Notes under the pieces: model-generated
The model's input: only the letters and a program-made list of their open reading frames with translations
What the model was told of the DNA's origin: nothing
Databases searched by the model: none
Origin: Virgibacillus litoralis
GTDB taxonomy: Bacteria > Bacillota > Bacilli > Bacillales > Amphibacillaceae
Length of the DNA stretch: 64,000 nucleotides
NCBI RefSeq assembly: GCF_017873675.1
Contig: NZ_JAGGKK010000009.1
Coordinates: 87,056-151,055 of the forward strand
Reading direction: 5' to 3'
Position numbers and translations under genes: made by a program
In this document: positions 17,370 through 26,364 of the stretch, piece after piece
Layout: every line of letters begins with the position of its first letter
How positions within the stretch are numbered: the first letter of the stretch is position 1

Positions 17370-17849
17370 TTTTACTCTTAGAGTTAAAGAATCAGTTTAA
17401 TTAAAATTACTGAATTACTACTTTTAATTGATTTTGTAATAAATCTCTGAAAATACTTCATTAGCCAACTGTGAATTGCCACCTTTTTGAACCACTTTCC
17501 TTCTCTTAGTACCACTACTAATCAGCATTACTAATAGATAAGCGATGAATAATAATGACTGTCATCTTACCTATTTAGTTGTTCCACTACTTCTAGAAGT
17601 TTGGCTAAATTATTTGCATTAGCAGATCATCCAAAAACTATTGGTTAAATCCTTGAGATGGCCAGGTGTACTATGCTTCTGCGATGTCGCATATTGCTTA
17701 GGTAATAACCCAACAAGTTGTTCTGTGTTTCTGGTTTACAGAATATTTTATGCCTTGAATGACCTCCTAATCGGCTGAGAGTAAATGGTAATTCTGAATA
17801 TAATCAACGAGATTAACAATTTTTAAACTACTTACCACTCCATTGGAAT
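17370..17849 (-). other. 480-bp gap with possible remains of a decayed gene
   Basis: No intact gene is seen. On the minus strand three short translatable stretches lie in order but in different frames: one near 17635-17735 containing 'LVGLLPKQYATSQ', one near 17570-17625 containing 'NNLAKLLEVVEQLN', and one near 17435-17530 containing 'RRKVVQKGGNSQLANEVF'. They read like protein rather than random sequence, but I cannot name a family. The region separates rfbA from the kinase gene, exactly where rfbB or a glycosyltransferase might once have been. Confidence 0.35.
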
Positions 17850-18755
17850 TTATTTAACAAAATGTAATCCTTCACCCTCTTTATTCCCGTTCAACTCAGC
17901 TAGCCGAATTAAATATTTGCCATAATCACTTTTCTTTAAAGGCTCCGCCAGTTGCATTAATTCAGCCTCAGAAATATACCCTTTATTAAATGCAATTTCC
18001 TCTAAACAAGCCACTTTCAGTCGAGTTCGTTTTTCAATAATCTCTATAAACTGCGACGCTTCCAGCAATGACTCATGTGTTCCTGTATCCAGCCAGCCAA
18101 AGCCGCGTCCAATTAACTCCACCTGTAACTGATCTCTTTTGACATAAGCATTAAGGATATCGGTTATTTCTAATTCCCCTCTGAAAGACGGTTCTACAGC
18201 CTTGGCAATATCAACTACCTGCTTATCAAAGAAATATAACCCTGTAATAGCGAAATTCGATTTAGGGTGTTTTGGCTTTTCTTCTATGGACAGTACTTTT
18301 CGATTCGCATCAAACTCAACAACCCCAAATCTTTCCGGATCATTAACGTTATATCCAAAAATCGTCGCACCATTTAGCTGTTTTCTAACCCTTTCTAGCT
18401 GAGAAATGAACTCATGACCGTAAAAAATGTTGTCCCCCAAAATAAGGGAGACATCATCATTTCCAATAAAGTCCTCTCCAACAATAAACGCTTCCGCCAA
18501 CCCATTTGGTTTTTCCTGAATGGCATACGATAAATTTATACCCAGCTCCTCACCCTTCCCCAACAACTGCTCAAACCTAGGAGCATCTTTTGGAGTGGAG
18601 ATTATTAGAATCTCCTTTATTCCTGCCAGCATCAGAACGGAAAGCGGATAATAGATCATTGGTTTGTCATACACTGGTAATAGTTGTTTGGATATTGATT
18701 TTGTTAATGGATATAGTCGTGTTCCGCTTCCGCCTGCTAGAATGATTCCTTTCAT
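17850..18755 (-). CDS. rfbA: Glucose-1-phosphate thymidylyltransferase
   Basis: The 301-aa protein begins with the nucleotidyltransferase motif '[16 protein letters not shown]' and has '[18 protein letters not shown]', '[11 protein letters not shown]', '[19 protein letters not shown]' and '[15 protein letters not shown]', the full RmlA pattern at normal length. It makes dTDP-glucose from dTTP and glucose-1-phosphate. ATG 18755 follows AAAAGGAGGTTCTATT. It is separated from rfbC by two other genes and a 480-bp gap with possible gene remains, so the classical rfbACBD order is broken up. dTDP-glucose is presumably used by the SDR group downstream or by enzymes encoded elsewhere. Confidence 0.93.
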   Translation of the reverse strand: MKGIILAGGSGTRLYPLTKSISKQLLPVYDKPMIYYPLSVLMLAGIKEILIISTPKDAPRFEQLLGKGEELGINLSYAIQEKPNGLAEAFIVGEDFIGNDDVSLILGDNIFYGHEFISQLERVRKQLNGATIFGYNVNDPERFGVVEFDANRKVLSIEEKPKHPKSNFAITGLYFFDKQVVDIAKAVEPSFRGELEITDILNAYVKRDQLQVELIGRGFGWLDTGTHESLLEASQFIEIIEKRTRLKVACLEEIAFNKGYISEAELMQLAEPLKKSDYGKYLIRLAELNGNKEGEGLHFVK

Positions 18756-18910
18756 AATAGAACCTCCTTTTTATAATTGATTTATAAACACACCATGGTG
18801 CTAGATTACTGTTTAATATCCTTGATTATTTCAATAACAAAGGAATCTCAATAAAAACATCACTTCTTCAATAAGTTTTATCTCCAGGTTAAAACAAAAC
18901 CTCCCCAAAC

Positions 18911-20104
18911 TTATTTTGTAAGCCTATATTGATAATCCTGTTTTCTTTTTTCTTCCAATAATTTAAATCGTTTTATCCACGTTATGACTTCAAAAAGTTG
19001 TCCTTTTTTCTTCGGTTGTCCCATGTTTAATTTAAGTATTATCAGTTCCAAATAAAACAAATATCGGTATATTGTAAATTGTTCCGGGATTTTCATTTGT
19101 TCAGCATCAATTCTTTTACTTCGCTTCAATTTTTCAAGAAACAACTGACAGCTCATGTCTAGTTCACGATGCAAGTCATTAATAGATCCCTCATCAGCGG
19201 TATTTAAATGGGCTTTTTTCGATGCCTGCATAAACATGACATAGTAAAAATCAAAATAAAGGGTTCGAAAACCAATTGTCATCCAATCGATGACATGGTA
19301 TCGGCCTCTTTTCGCTAGGATATTTCCCTCCCAAAAGTCTCCATGTGAAAGGACTAAATCTATATTTCCGCGATATAGAACCCGATTTAAATCTTGATTA
19401 ACCTCGTTTATAAAATGCCTAATTATCTGCGTTTCCTTAATGCAGTTATACTTGGACTCGAATTGATGTAATATTGATTCCGCTGCAAATAAGTTATCTG
19501 CACTTATTTTTACAAAGTCAACTTTCTTTGGTTTAGTTGTTGACAAAATATCTATAAGTATAGGAAAGACTTCTGAGTAAAATGTAGCTAGATTATTAAA
19601 ATCATAGGATGGACTACTAAGATTTATATACTTTTCTGTCATATACCGATCTTTTTCATTCCATTGAATTAATTCTGGAGCCAATTTGCAGTTTGCTGCC
19701 TTTTGGGCCGTATTTATTTGAGCTCTTACTTCCTTCTCGGTCAAACCGTTTACAAAAACAGTTGTCACAACGTCTTGTTTTAAATCAAAAACTTTTATTT
19801 CGCCTTGTCGCAGTTTCAATAAACAATGACCGAAACACTTTGTTTGAACAATAGAAAGCGATCCTCCTGTTTGATATCTTACTTTCACACGATAGAAATC
19901 ATAAACGAATTGAACAACACGCACAGCTCTGGTTATAAACCCCGGAAAACGATTTAAAAGTGGCCACCCTGCTGTTTTTCCCAGAAATGAAAGTGGCCTC
20001 ATTTTCCAGTATAATACTAGAAAAAGTTTTATAAGATTTTGATCCTGATTAATATAAATTTTGTTTCCAACAAGAAGAAACTTATAATAGTTACACTTTT
20101 CCAT
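18911..20104 (-). CDS. APH-like phosphotransferase
   Basis: The 397-aa protein has an N-terminal half of unclear fold and a C-terminal APH-like kinase part with 'LVLSHGDFWEGNIL' (catalytic Asp/Asn) and 'YHVIDWMTIGFRTLYFDFYYV' (DWx metal site). ATG 20104 follows TAGGAGATAGAT. It has only motif-level resemblance to the kinase at 16167. Its substrate could be a sugar or polyol of the exopolysaccharide; the sequence gives no direct evidence. The flanking genes are an acyltransferase (20177) and rfbA. Confidence 0.6.
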   Translation of the reverse strand: MEKCNYYKFLLVGNKIYINQDQNLIKLFLVLYWKMRPLSFLGKTAGWPLLNRFPGFITRAVRVVQFVYDFYRVKVRYQTGGSLSIVQTKCFGHCLLKLRQGEIKVFDLKQDVVTTVFVNGLTEKEVRAQINTAQKAANCKLAPELIQWNEKDRYMTEKYINLSSPSYDFNNLATFYSEVFPILIDILSTTKPKKVDFVKISADNLFAAESILHQFESKYNCIKETQIIRHFINEVNQDLNRVLYRGNIDLVLSHGDFWEGNILAKRGRYHVIDWMTIGFRTLYFDFYYVMFMQASKKAHLNTADEGSINDLHRELDMSCQLFLEKLKRSKRIDAEQMKIPEQFTIYRYLFYLELIILKLNMGQPKKKGQLFEVITWIKRFKLLEEKRKQDYQYRLTK

Positions 20105-20176
20105 ATCTATCTCCTACTTAGTTATTCTGATTTTTTTACAAAACTGATATAACTACTTACTCTCCATATAAAACAA

Positions 20177-21247
20177 TTAGAGGATAGGTACGTTGTTATA
20201 TTTACTATGAGCTTTATATGTCATAATACGTCCGACCATATACTTACCAAAGCGGAATTGATTAAATAAATAAGCTGTGCCGATACATAAGAGCAAAGTG
20301 GATAAAAACATCAAAAATGTATAAGATGGTAAGTTTATAAATTCAGGTGGTTCTATGCTACTTAATAATCGAAAGTAAAAAAGGTTTAACAAAAATATAC
20401 TAAATGAATAATTACTGATAAACATCACTAATTTGGGTACCTTTCCGATACTTGAAGACACATACACAATTAAAAATATCACTGAACTGGCATACAACAG
20501 CATATCTACCCTTTTTGAATCATAATCCAAATGAAATATTCTGTTCATCAGCAACATTAATACCAATGCTAAAAACGGCGTTACCAGCAGCCATTTTTTT
20601 CTAAAGAAGTTTAGTACGGCCTGAAAATTCCTTCCGCAGTAAAACCCTAATACGAAATAAAAGAGCCATCCGGTAAATGGCATCCAATAGCCTTTTGTCC
20701 ATATAAAATGTCCAACTGCATTATCTGGCACCTCCGTAAAATTAAAAAAAGCCAAATAAAGGAAATTAATTAATAATGCAATTGGAATAGTGTGCTTTGC
20801 AGATAATCGATCTAAATATCTCCTCAAAAATAGATGTAAGAAATAAAATTGAAATATAATTAAAATAAAATAGACCGCTGAGTCTCCAAGAAAAACACTC
20901 ATTGCTATTCTAGTCATGACTTCTTGAAACGTCCATTTCTCAATTGAAATTAATGCATACACAATACTCATAAACAAATATGGAAGTAGCAGAAATTGAA
21001 CTCTTTTCCTCATAAATGTATCAGGTACCTTCTCGGTATACTTATTTGCCAAGAGAAGCTCTGAGATGAATATGAATACCGGAACCCCAAAAAGAACGGC
21101 CATATGTAACACATATGACCCAAGATAATCTATGGAAGATCCCGTTAAATATTTATTTCCGCTACCAATAGCATGACCTAATGTAACAGCCAGACAAGCT
21201 ATACATCTGAGCCAAAATACTTCATTAATTAAACTTTGACTTTTCAT
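20177..21247 (-). CDS. Acyltransferase family 3 membrane protein (OafA/IcaC-like)
   Basis: The 356-aa protein has about ten transmembrane helices and opens with 'EVFWLRCIACLAVTLGHAIG', followed by 'VPVFIFISELLLA'. This resembles the acyltransferase-3 group that includes IcaC, which O-succinylates exopolysaccharide. ATG 21247 follows AAAGGGGGGCTCAA. It lies between the ABC flippase and an APH-like kinase gene. It is the fourth member of this family in the window and the one most like IcaC by its overall helix pattern; that comparison is from memory. Confidence 0.7.
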   Translation of the reverse strand: MKSQSLINEVFWLRCIACLAVTLGHAIGSGNKYLTGSSIDYLGSYVLHMAVLFGVPVFIFISELLLANKYTEKVPDTFMRKRVQFLLLPYLFMSIVYALISIEKWTFQEVMTRIAMSVFLGDSAVYFILIIFQFYFLHLFLRRYLDRLSAKHTIPIALLINFLYLAFFNFTEVPDNAVGHFIWTKGYWMPFTGWLFYFVLGFYCGRNFQAVLNFFRKKWLLVTPFLALVLMLLMNRIFHLDYDSKRVDMLLYASSVIFLIVYVSSSIGKVPKLVMFISNYSFSIFLLNLFYFRLLSSIEPPEFINLPSYTFLMFLSTLLLCIGTAYLFNQFRFGKYMVGRIMTYKAHSKYNNVPIL

Positions 21248-21402
21248 TTGAGCCCCCCTTTAGTTTCTCTTATGCCAGTTAATAATTTTATAAGTTTTTA
21301 ACTATTATTTATAAGTATTTCTCATTTCAATTACAATTCAGAAAATCATGTTTTAGTCATCTACGATAACCGATTTCCTTACATAGGCATCGCAATATTA
21401 TT

Positions 21403-23178
21403 TCAGATAATTGATTTTTCCAATTTATTCTCCACTGCTACCAGTTCTGCTTTGCTAATTTTGAAGACAATATCACAATTTTCTATTGTGCTTAGCCTAT
21501 GCGCAATAATAATCAATGTCTTTTCACCTTTTAATCCATCAATAGCCTTCATGATTTCTTTTTCTGTTTCATTATCCAATGCTGATGTTGCTTCATCCAT
21601 GAATAATATCTCCGGGTTGTGATATAAGGCTCGTGCTATCCCTATACGTTGTCGTTGACCACCAGAGAGTCTTACACCTCGTTCTCCAACTTCTGTATCC
21701 AATTTGTCTGGAAGTTCCTCAACAAACTCCTTTAATTGCGCTTGATCTAGTGCCCGCCATACCTCCTTATCATCTATTTGTTCTTTATTTATTCCAAAAG
21801 CAACATTGCCACGTATCGTATCATCTGACAAAAATATAGCTTGTGGAATATAGCCTATTTTTTGTTGCCACAACAACTTCTGATCCTGCAAACTTTTTTC
21901 GTCTATCAAAACTGATCCCTTTTCCGGACGAAACAGTCCGAGAATTATATCAACTAGTGTTGTTTTTCCTGCTCCCGATTCTCCGACAAATGCCACAGAA
22001 CTACCTATAGGCACCGTAAGTGATACATCCTTTATTGAATAGGTATCTTGATTTGGATATCTAAAGGAAACATCTTTTACTCTTATTGAATCCTTAAACG
22101 TTCTTTCACCTCGATTAATTACCACTGATTCTTTGCTGCTTTTTATTTTTCCGTATTCATCTTTGTTTAAAAATAAATCATCGTAAACAACTGAAAGAGC
22201 AGGTTGATTGTATCTAATACTTGTAATCAGTGATACAACTCTAGTAATGGATGGCATTAATCTAAAAGCTGCCATAGCGAATAGCGCCATTGTAGAAATA
22301 AGCTGAGTCATACCTGTGCCTTGAAAAACAATAATTAACATCGTAATAAGAACAATAGATACCAGCAGTGTTTCGATAAATAACCTAGGTGCCAGTTCCA
22401 ACATCTTCATGTATCTGCTATTATTAGCCTTTATCTGGCTTTGTGAAGTATAGGAATTGATAAAAAAACTTTCTTTACCTGAGACTTTAACCTCTTTACT
22501 TGCTCCCAAACCTTGGTTCACCCACTTTATCATCATTCCACTTACTTTTTGCTGTTCCTTACCAAGAAGACTTATTTTTTTGCGGAGGATGGCAAAAAAT
22601 AAAAAAACACTTCCACCTAACAAGATAGAAGCTACTAAAGTTGCAACTGGAGCCGTTACCAATAATAAAACTAAAATACATGTAATAACCAGAAACTCTG
22701 TGATTAGTTGAAAGCCTGCCATAACGATTCCCTTAAAAACCTTTGATACCTCACCGTTTACATTACGCAGTAACTGTGCTGTATTTCGCTGTAAATGGAA
22801 GGTATACGGCTTTTTTAAATACTCCTTAAATAATTCTCGGGATAATTTAACCTGTTGATTTAAGATCACTCTAAATTGAGTATAATTAAAGAGGAGTAAA
22901 TACAAGTTTTTTAAAATAAATACTGCTAGTAAAGTTACAACAGAAAATATTATAAAAGTTGTCGTTGATTCAAATTGGAACAAATCATAAATATATGATA
23001 ATATAGCTTGCTCCTGAATAATTGATGGGTCTGTTACTATACCAACAAATGGAACAATTAATCCGATACCAATAGTTTCAAATAACGCTGCTGCTATCAT
23101 CATAAAAAATAAAATGATTAATTTCTTCTTTTCTCTTTTGTTAAAAAGATTTAACAATTTAACTAAGGATACTTTCAA
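21403..23178 (-). CDS. ABC transporter, fused permease and ATPase (PglK/MsbA-like flippase)
   Basis: The protein of about 591 aa has a six-helix membrane domain (about residues 1-320) and a C-terminal ATPase. The ATPase carries Walker A GESGAGKTT, a Q-loop, the signature LSGGQRQ, Walker B with 'ILFMDEATSALD' and an H-loop 'IIAHRLSTI'. The start is TTG 23178, directly behind GGGGAGGAAAAAA; the in-frame ATG 23217 lacks a ribosome site. No Wzx/EpsK-type flippase occurs in this locus, so this half-transporter, acting as a homodimer, is the best candidate to flip lipid-linked repeat units, as PglK does. A lasso exporter role is less likely, since it is 18 kb from that cluster. Confidence 0.75.
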   Translation of the reverse strand: MKVSLVKLLNLFNKREKKKLIILFFMMIAAALFETIGIGLIVPFVGIVTDPSIIQEQAILSYIYDLFQFESTTTFIIFSVVTLLAVFILKNLYLLLFNYTQFRVILNQQVKLSRELFKEYLKKPYTFHLQRNTAQLLRNVNGEVSKVFKGIVMAGFQLITEFLVITCILVLLLVTAPVATLVASILLGGSVFLFFAILRKKISLLGKEQQKVSGMMIKWVNQGLGASKEVKVSGKESFFINSYTSQSQIKANNSRYMKMLELAPRLFIETLLVSIVLITMLIIVFQGTGMTQLISTMALFAMAAFRLMPSITRVVSLITSIRYNQPALSVVYDDLFLNKDEYGKIKSSKESVVINRGERTFKDSIRVKDVSFRYPNQDTYSIKDVSLTVPIGSSVAFVGESGAGKTTLVDIILGLFRPEKGSVLIDEKSLQDQKLLWQQKIGYIPQAIFLSDDTIRGNVAFGINKEQIDDKEVWRALDQAQLKEFVEELPDKLDTEVGERGVRLSGGQRQRIGIARALYHNPEILFMDEATSALDNETEKEIMKAIDGLKGEKTLIIIAHRLSTIENCDIVFKISKAELVAVENKLEKSII

Positions 23179-23231
23179 TTTTTTCCTCCCCTTTTTTGAC
23201 ACTATAAACCAATACATTAAAAATCATTCTC

Positions 23232-24162
23232 TTATTCAGCTTTCGAAAGAGTTAGATGCTTCCCAAATAATTCATCAAATTTAACATCACTAAACTTTCC
23301 AAATCCGTTATTGGGTGTAAATGTTAATTCACCAACATATATTTTTCCTTGGCTATAATATAAGTCCACACGAACAAATGGAAATCCATCAGAAAGTTTA
23401 CGAGATATCTCTAACATTTCATTATAATGATACGGTTTCTCTACACTATTATTTGTATCTGGTATTCCATTAATGTTCATATTTAACCAATTCCAATTTA
23501 CATCATAGTACCCTTTTTCTCTCACATTTTTCCGTAACTGTAACTGCCACTGCATACTTTGGCTCACCACGGTAACAGTAAAATTTATATTCTTTCATAG
23601 CTCCATTAGGGTCGCCTATTAGTTGTTCAATTATTACTTTTCCCCTTATATTTTTGTAATTCTTTTCTCCTGAGATATAAAAATAATTTGTATTTATCCA
23701 TTTCGTAATCTTCTTTTTTGCAAAATTCCAATCCAGTTTTGATTTATCTTTAACAATCATGTTCCAACCAGACCCATGTGTTGCTTTTATCACAAATTTC
23801 TCAGGAAGTGAATCTAAATCAATATCACTAGCACTCTTATAAACTCCTATCTTCGGAATTAAATAGTCCTTACCTACCGTCTCATGTACATAACTTCTCA
23901 CTTCATTTTTATCAACATATTTAGAATAATTCTCTAAAGAACCATACAGTTTTAGCCATTGAATTTTTTCTGTAAGTGTAATTGGTTCTTTAAAATTAAT
24001 GTTATAGCCATGTTGTTTTAGAAAATTTTTTTTGATAAATTTTTTGTGTGTATATGGTATTAGAAATCTTGATTTTTCTTTTAACCTTTCTATGTTATTC
24101 AAACTTTTAGTTACCATTTTTTTTAAATGACTTATCATATAAAGTACGGTATCCCTTACCAT
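23232..24162 (-). pseudogene. TupA-like ATP-grasp protein, frameshifted
   Basis: Two overlapping frames (23503-24162 and 23232-23570) together cover one TupA-like ATP-grasp protein. Joined, they align along their whole length with the intact neighbour at 24394-25287 (shared 'ATHGSGWNMIVKDKS', 'GEKNYKNI', 'KPYHYNEML', 'FVRVDLYY', 'GKIYVGELTFT'). The break is at a run of five A on the coding strand (T run at 23514-23518). Removing one base restores 'CERKGYYDVNW'. It is therefore a recent frameshift, a phase-variable tract or a sequencing error. When intact the enzyme would join an amino acid to a carboxyl group, as proposed for teichuronopeptide synthesis. Confidence 0.8.
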
Positions 24163-24277
24163 AAAATATAGCCCCCTACCTAGAACAATAAATTCTTATA
24201 TACCTGGATACTCTTTAAATATTGGACTTAAATAATTTTTCCAGACAATCTACTTTAAGTATTTTGGATGGAGCCAC

Positions 24278-24313
24278 AAAAAATAAAATACTTCTACCTG
24301 GTAAGATAGAAGT
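24278..24313 (-). terminator. Weak terminator after the intact TupA-like gene
   Basis: Arms 24290-24296 (ACTTCTA) and 24307-24313 form a 7-bp stem with a 10-base loop. On the minus strand an interrupted T-rich tract (24278-24289) follows. The stem is AT-rich and short, so termination is probably partial, allowing readthrough into the downstream polysaccharide genes. Confidence 0.4.
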
Positions 24314-24393
24314 GTAAATTGTTAATTGAATTATATCTAATAAAAAGTAATCAGTTCTTCCTATTCTTGTTAATGGTTTTTAAAACTTTCCAT

Positions 24394-25287
24394 TTACAAA
24401 AGAATTAAATGTTTGCCAAATAGTCTATCAAATTCAATATCACTAAATTTCGCAAAACCATTACATGAAGTAAATGTTAACTCACCAACATATATTTTTC
24501 CTTGATTATAATATAAGTCAACACGTACAAAAGCAAATTCATTAGACAACTTACAGCATATACCTAACATTTCATTATAATGATACGGTTTCTTCACACT
24601 ATTCATCGTAATGGGTTGATCATTTATATTCATATTTAACCCATTCCAATTTAGATCATAAAATTCAAGGTGCCTCAACTCAGGATCAGAAACAACCATT
24701 ATAAATTGAGGTTGACCATGATAACAATAAAACTTATATTCCTTCATATCCTGAGCAGGATCTTCTAATAATTGTTCAATTACTACTCTGCCTTCTATAT
24801 TCTTATAATTCTTTTCTCCTGAGATATAATAGTAATTCGTATTTATCCACTTTTCAATTCCTTTTTTAGCTAAAAACCAATCTACATTCGATTTATCTTT
24901 AACAATCATATTCCAGCCAGAACCATGTGTGGCCTTAATAACAAACTTCTCGGGAAGTGAATCTACATTTATTTCATAAGCGCTCTTATAAACCCCAATT
25001 AATGGAATCAAATAGTCCTTTCCTATTTTCTTTTTTACATAATTCCTTACTTCATACTTATCAGCGTATTTCGTATGTTTTTCTAAAGACCCGTATAACT
25101 TTATCCATTGAATCTTTTCCGAAAGAGTAGTGGGGTTGTCGAAGCTAACATTATATCCATGATGCTTCAAAAATCTTTTTTTAATAAATCTTTTATGCGT
25201 AAAAGGGAATAGAAACCTAGATTGGTTTTTTAGGTTTATTGAAATATTTATGATCTTAATTAATAAATTCTTGAATTTACCTGCCAT
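24394..25287 (-). CDS. TupA-like ATP-grasp protein
   Basis: The 297-aa protein is an intact member of the TupA-like ATP-grasp family. It has a basic N-terminus, 'TLSEKIQWIKLYGSLEKHTKYADKYEVR', the nucleotide-binding 'FVIKATHGSGWNMIV', 'VVIEQLLEDP', and a C-terminal 'VRVDLYYNQGKIYVGELTFT' with the acidic residues expected to bind metal. ATG 25287 follows TTAGGGGGGAGTTATA. The family founder TupA is linked to teichuronopeptide, a polyglutamate-polyglucuronate polymer of alkaliphilic Bacillus. Together with ugd this suggests an amino-acid or peptide attached to a uronic acid in the polymer. A frameshifted paralogue follows at 23232. Confidence 0.78.
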   Translation of the reverse strand: MAGKFKNLLIKIINISINLKNQSRFLFPFTHKRFIKKRFLKHHGYNVSFDNPTTLSEKIQWIKLYGSLEKHTKYADKYEVRNYVKKKIGKDYLIPLIGVYKSAYEINVDSLPEKFVIKATHGSGWNMIVKDKSNVDWFLAKKGIEKWINTNYYYISGEKNYKNIEGRVVIEQLLEDPAQDMKEYKFYCYHGQPQFIMVVSDPELRHLEFYDLNWNGLNMNINDQPITMNSVKKPYHYNEMLGICCKLSNEFAFVRVDLYYNQGKIYVGELTFTSCNGFAKFSDIEFDRLFGKHLILL

Positions 25288-25331
25288 TATAACTCCCCCC
25301 TAATAAATTTTTCTCTTCCTTATTTATCTAT

Positions 25332-26342
25332 TCAAACAGTGTTTGGCCTTTTAATAATAAAAGTGTATAAACTGTACATATTGTAAAATATGCTTCCCAA
25401 AAAATAATTTCGGACAACTATTTTTAAAATTACTTTTGCTTTAAAAGGTTCTCCCTTTATTAATTCCTTAAAGTATTTATTCTTGTTTATATCTATCCGC
25501 ATAGATCTCCACTTTTTGTACAATACTTTACTAAATTTATTCTTGTTTATGTATATCATGTCTTTATTAAAGTTATGAGTGAATGCCAGATATTCAAACT
25601 CTTCCTTATGGGTTTCTAACATATTATGTTCTTTTAACTGTTTACGAACGAAACTTGTTGCTTTCTCAACCTCTAATAATAATGGCGAGATTGTATTTGA
25701 AACCGAGTTAATTCTAGAGTTGAAATAAAAATATAAATACTCATCTACAACACAGGCATTGGGTAAATGAATACCCAGGGAGCATGAGAATGCTAAATCC
25801 TGCGCCTTAGCAATACCATTTGGAAAGGTAACGTCTTTTTCTATAATGAACTTCCTTTTTATTAACTTACTCCATAATGATGGCATTATTTTATTTGTCA
25901 TTACCATATTTAGAAATTTTTCACCAGTTATCTTTTCATACTCTTGTTTTGTATAGTTTTTTTTATTTTTCTCTCCATCTGTATAGATAAAGTTGTAACA
26001 TACTATATCATAATCACTCTGTTCAGCCTTATTATATAGTACTTCAGCCGCGTCTTCAGTCAACCAATCATCACCATCTACAAACAAAACATACTCACCA
26101 CTAGAAGCTTTAAACCCCTCCTCTCTTGCCCGCATTACTCCTGCATTTTTTTGATCAATTATACTAATTCTATCATCCTTCTTACAGGTTTCCTTTATTT
26201 CCAGTAACGTGTCGTCTGTGGAACCGTCGTTTACTACAATTATTTCAATATCTTGTAATGTTTGATTCATGAGAGAATCTATACATTTTTTAATATAATT
26301 TTCTATATTATATGCCGCTACTATAAAACTAACTTTTGGCAT
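25332..26342 (-). CDS. Glycosyltransferase family 2
   Basis: The 336-aa GT-A fold protein has an N-terminal 'VSFIVAAYNIENYIKKCIDSLM', 'VVNDGSTDDT' (nucleotide site) and 'YVLFVDGDDWL' with the DxD metal motif near residue 90. The C-terminal 120 residues are basic and family-specific. It adds a sugar from a nucleotide donor to the growing lipid-linked unit on the cytoplasmic face. ATG 26342 follows AAAGGGGATATTTTA. Donor and acceptor cannot be told from sequence. Its N-terminal half resembles the other GT2 proteins of this locus. Confidence 0.85.
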   Translation of the reverse strand: MPKVSFIVAAYNIENYIKKCIDSLMNQTLQDIEIIVVNDGSTDDTLLEIKETCKKDDRISIIDQKNAGVMRAREEGFKASSGEYVLFVDGDDWLTEDAAEVLYNKAEQSDYDIVCYNFIYTDGEKNKKNYTKQEYEKITGEKFLNMVMTNKIMPSLWSKLIKRKFIIEKDVTFPNGIAKAQDLAFSCSLGIHLPNACVVDEYLYFYFNSRINSVSNTISPLLLEVEKATSFVRKQLKEHNMLETHKEEFEYLAFTHNFNKDMIYINKNKFSKVLYKKWRSMRIDINKNKYFKELIKGEPFKAKVILKIVVRNYFLGSIFYNMYSLYTFIIKRPNTV

Positions 26343-26364
26343 TAAAATATCCCCTTTATAAATT

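Noticed and set aside
21403..23178. Lasso peptide exporter
   Set aside because: It lies about 16 kb from the lasso genes among polysaccharide genes, so a flippase role is more likely; the exporter is expected beyond the left edge.
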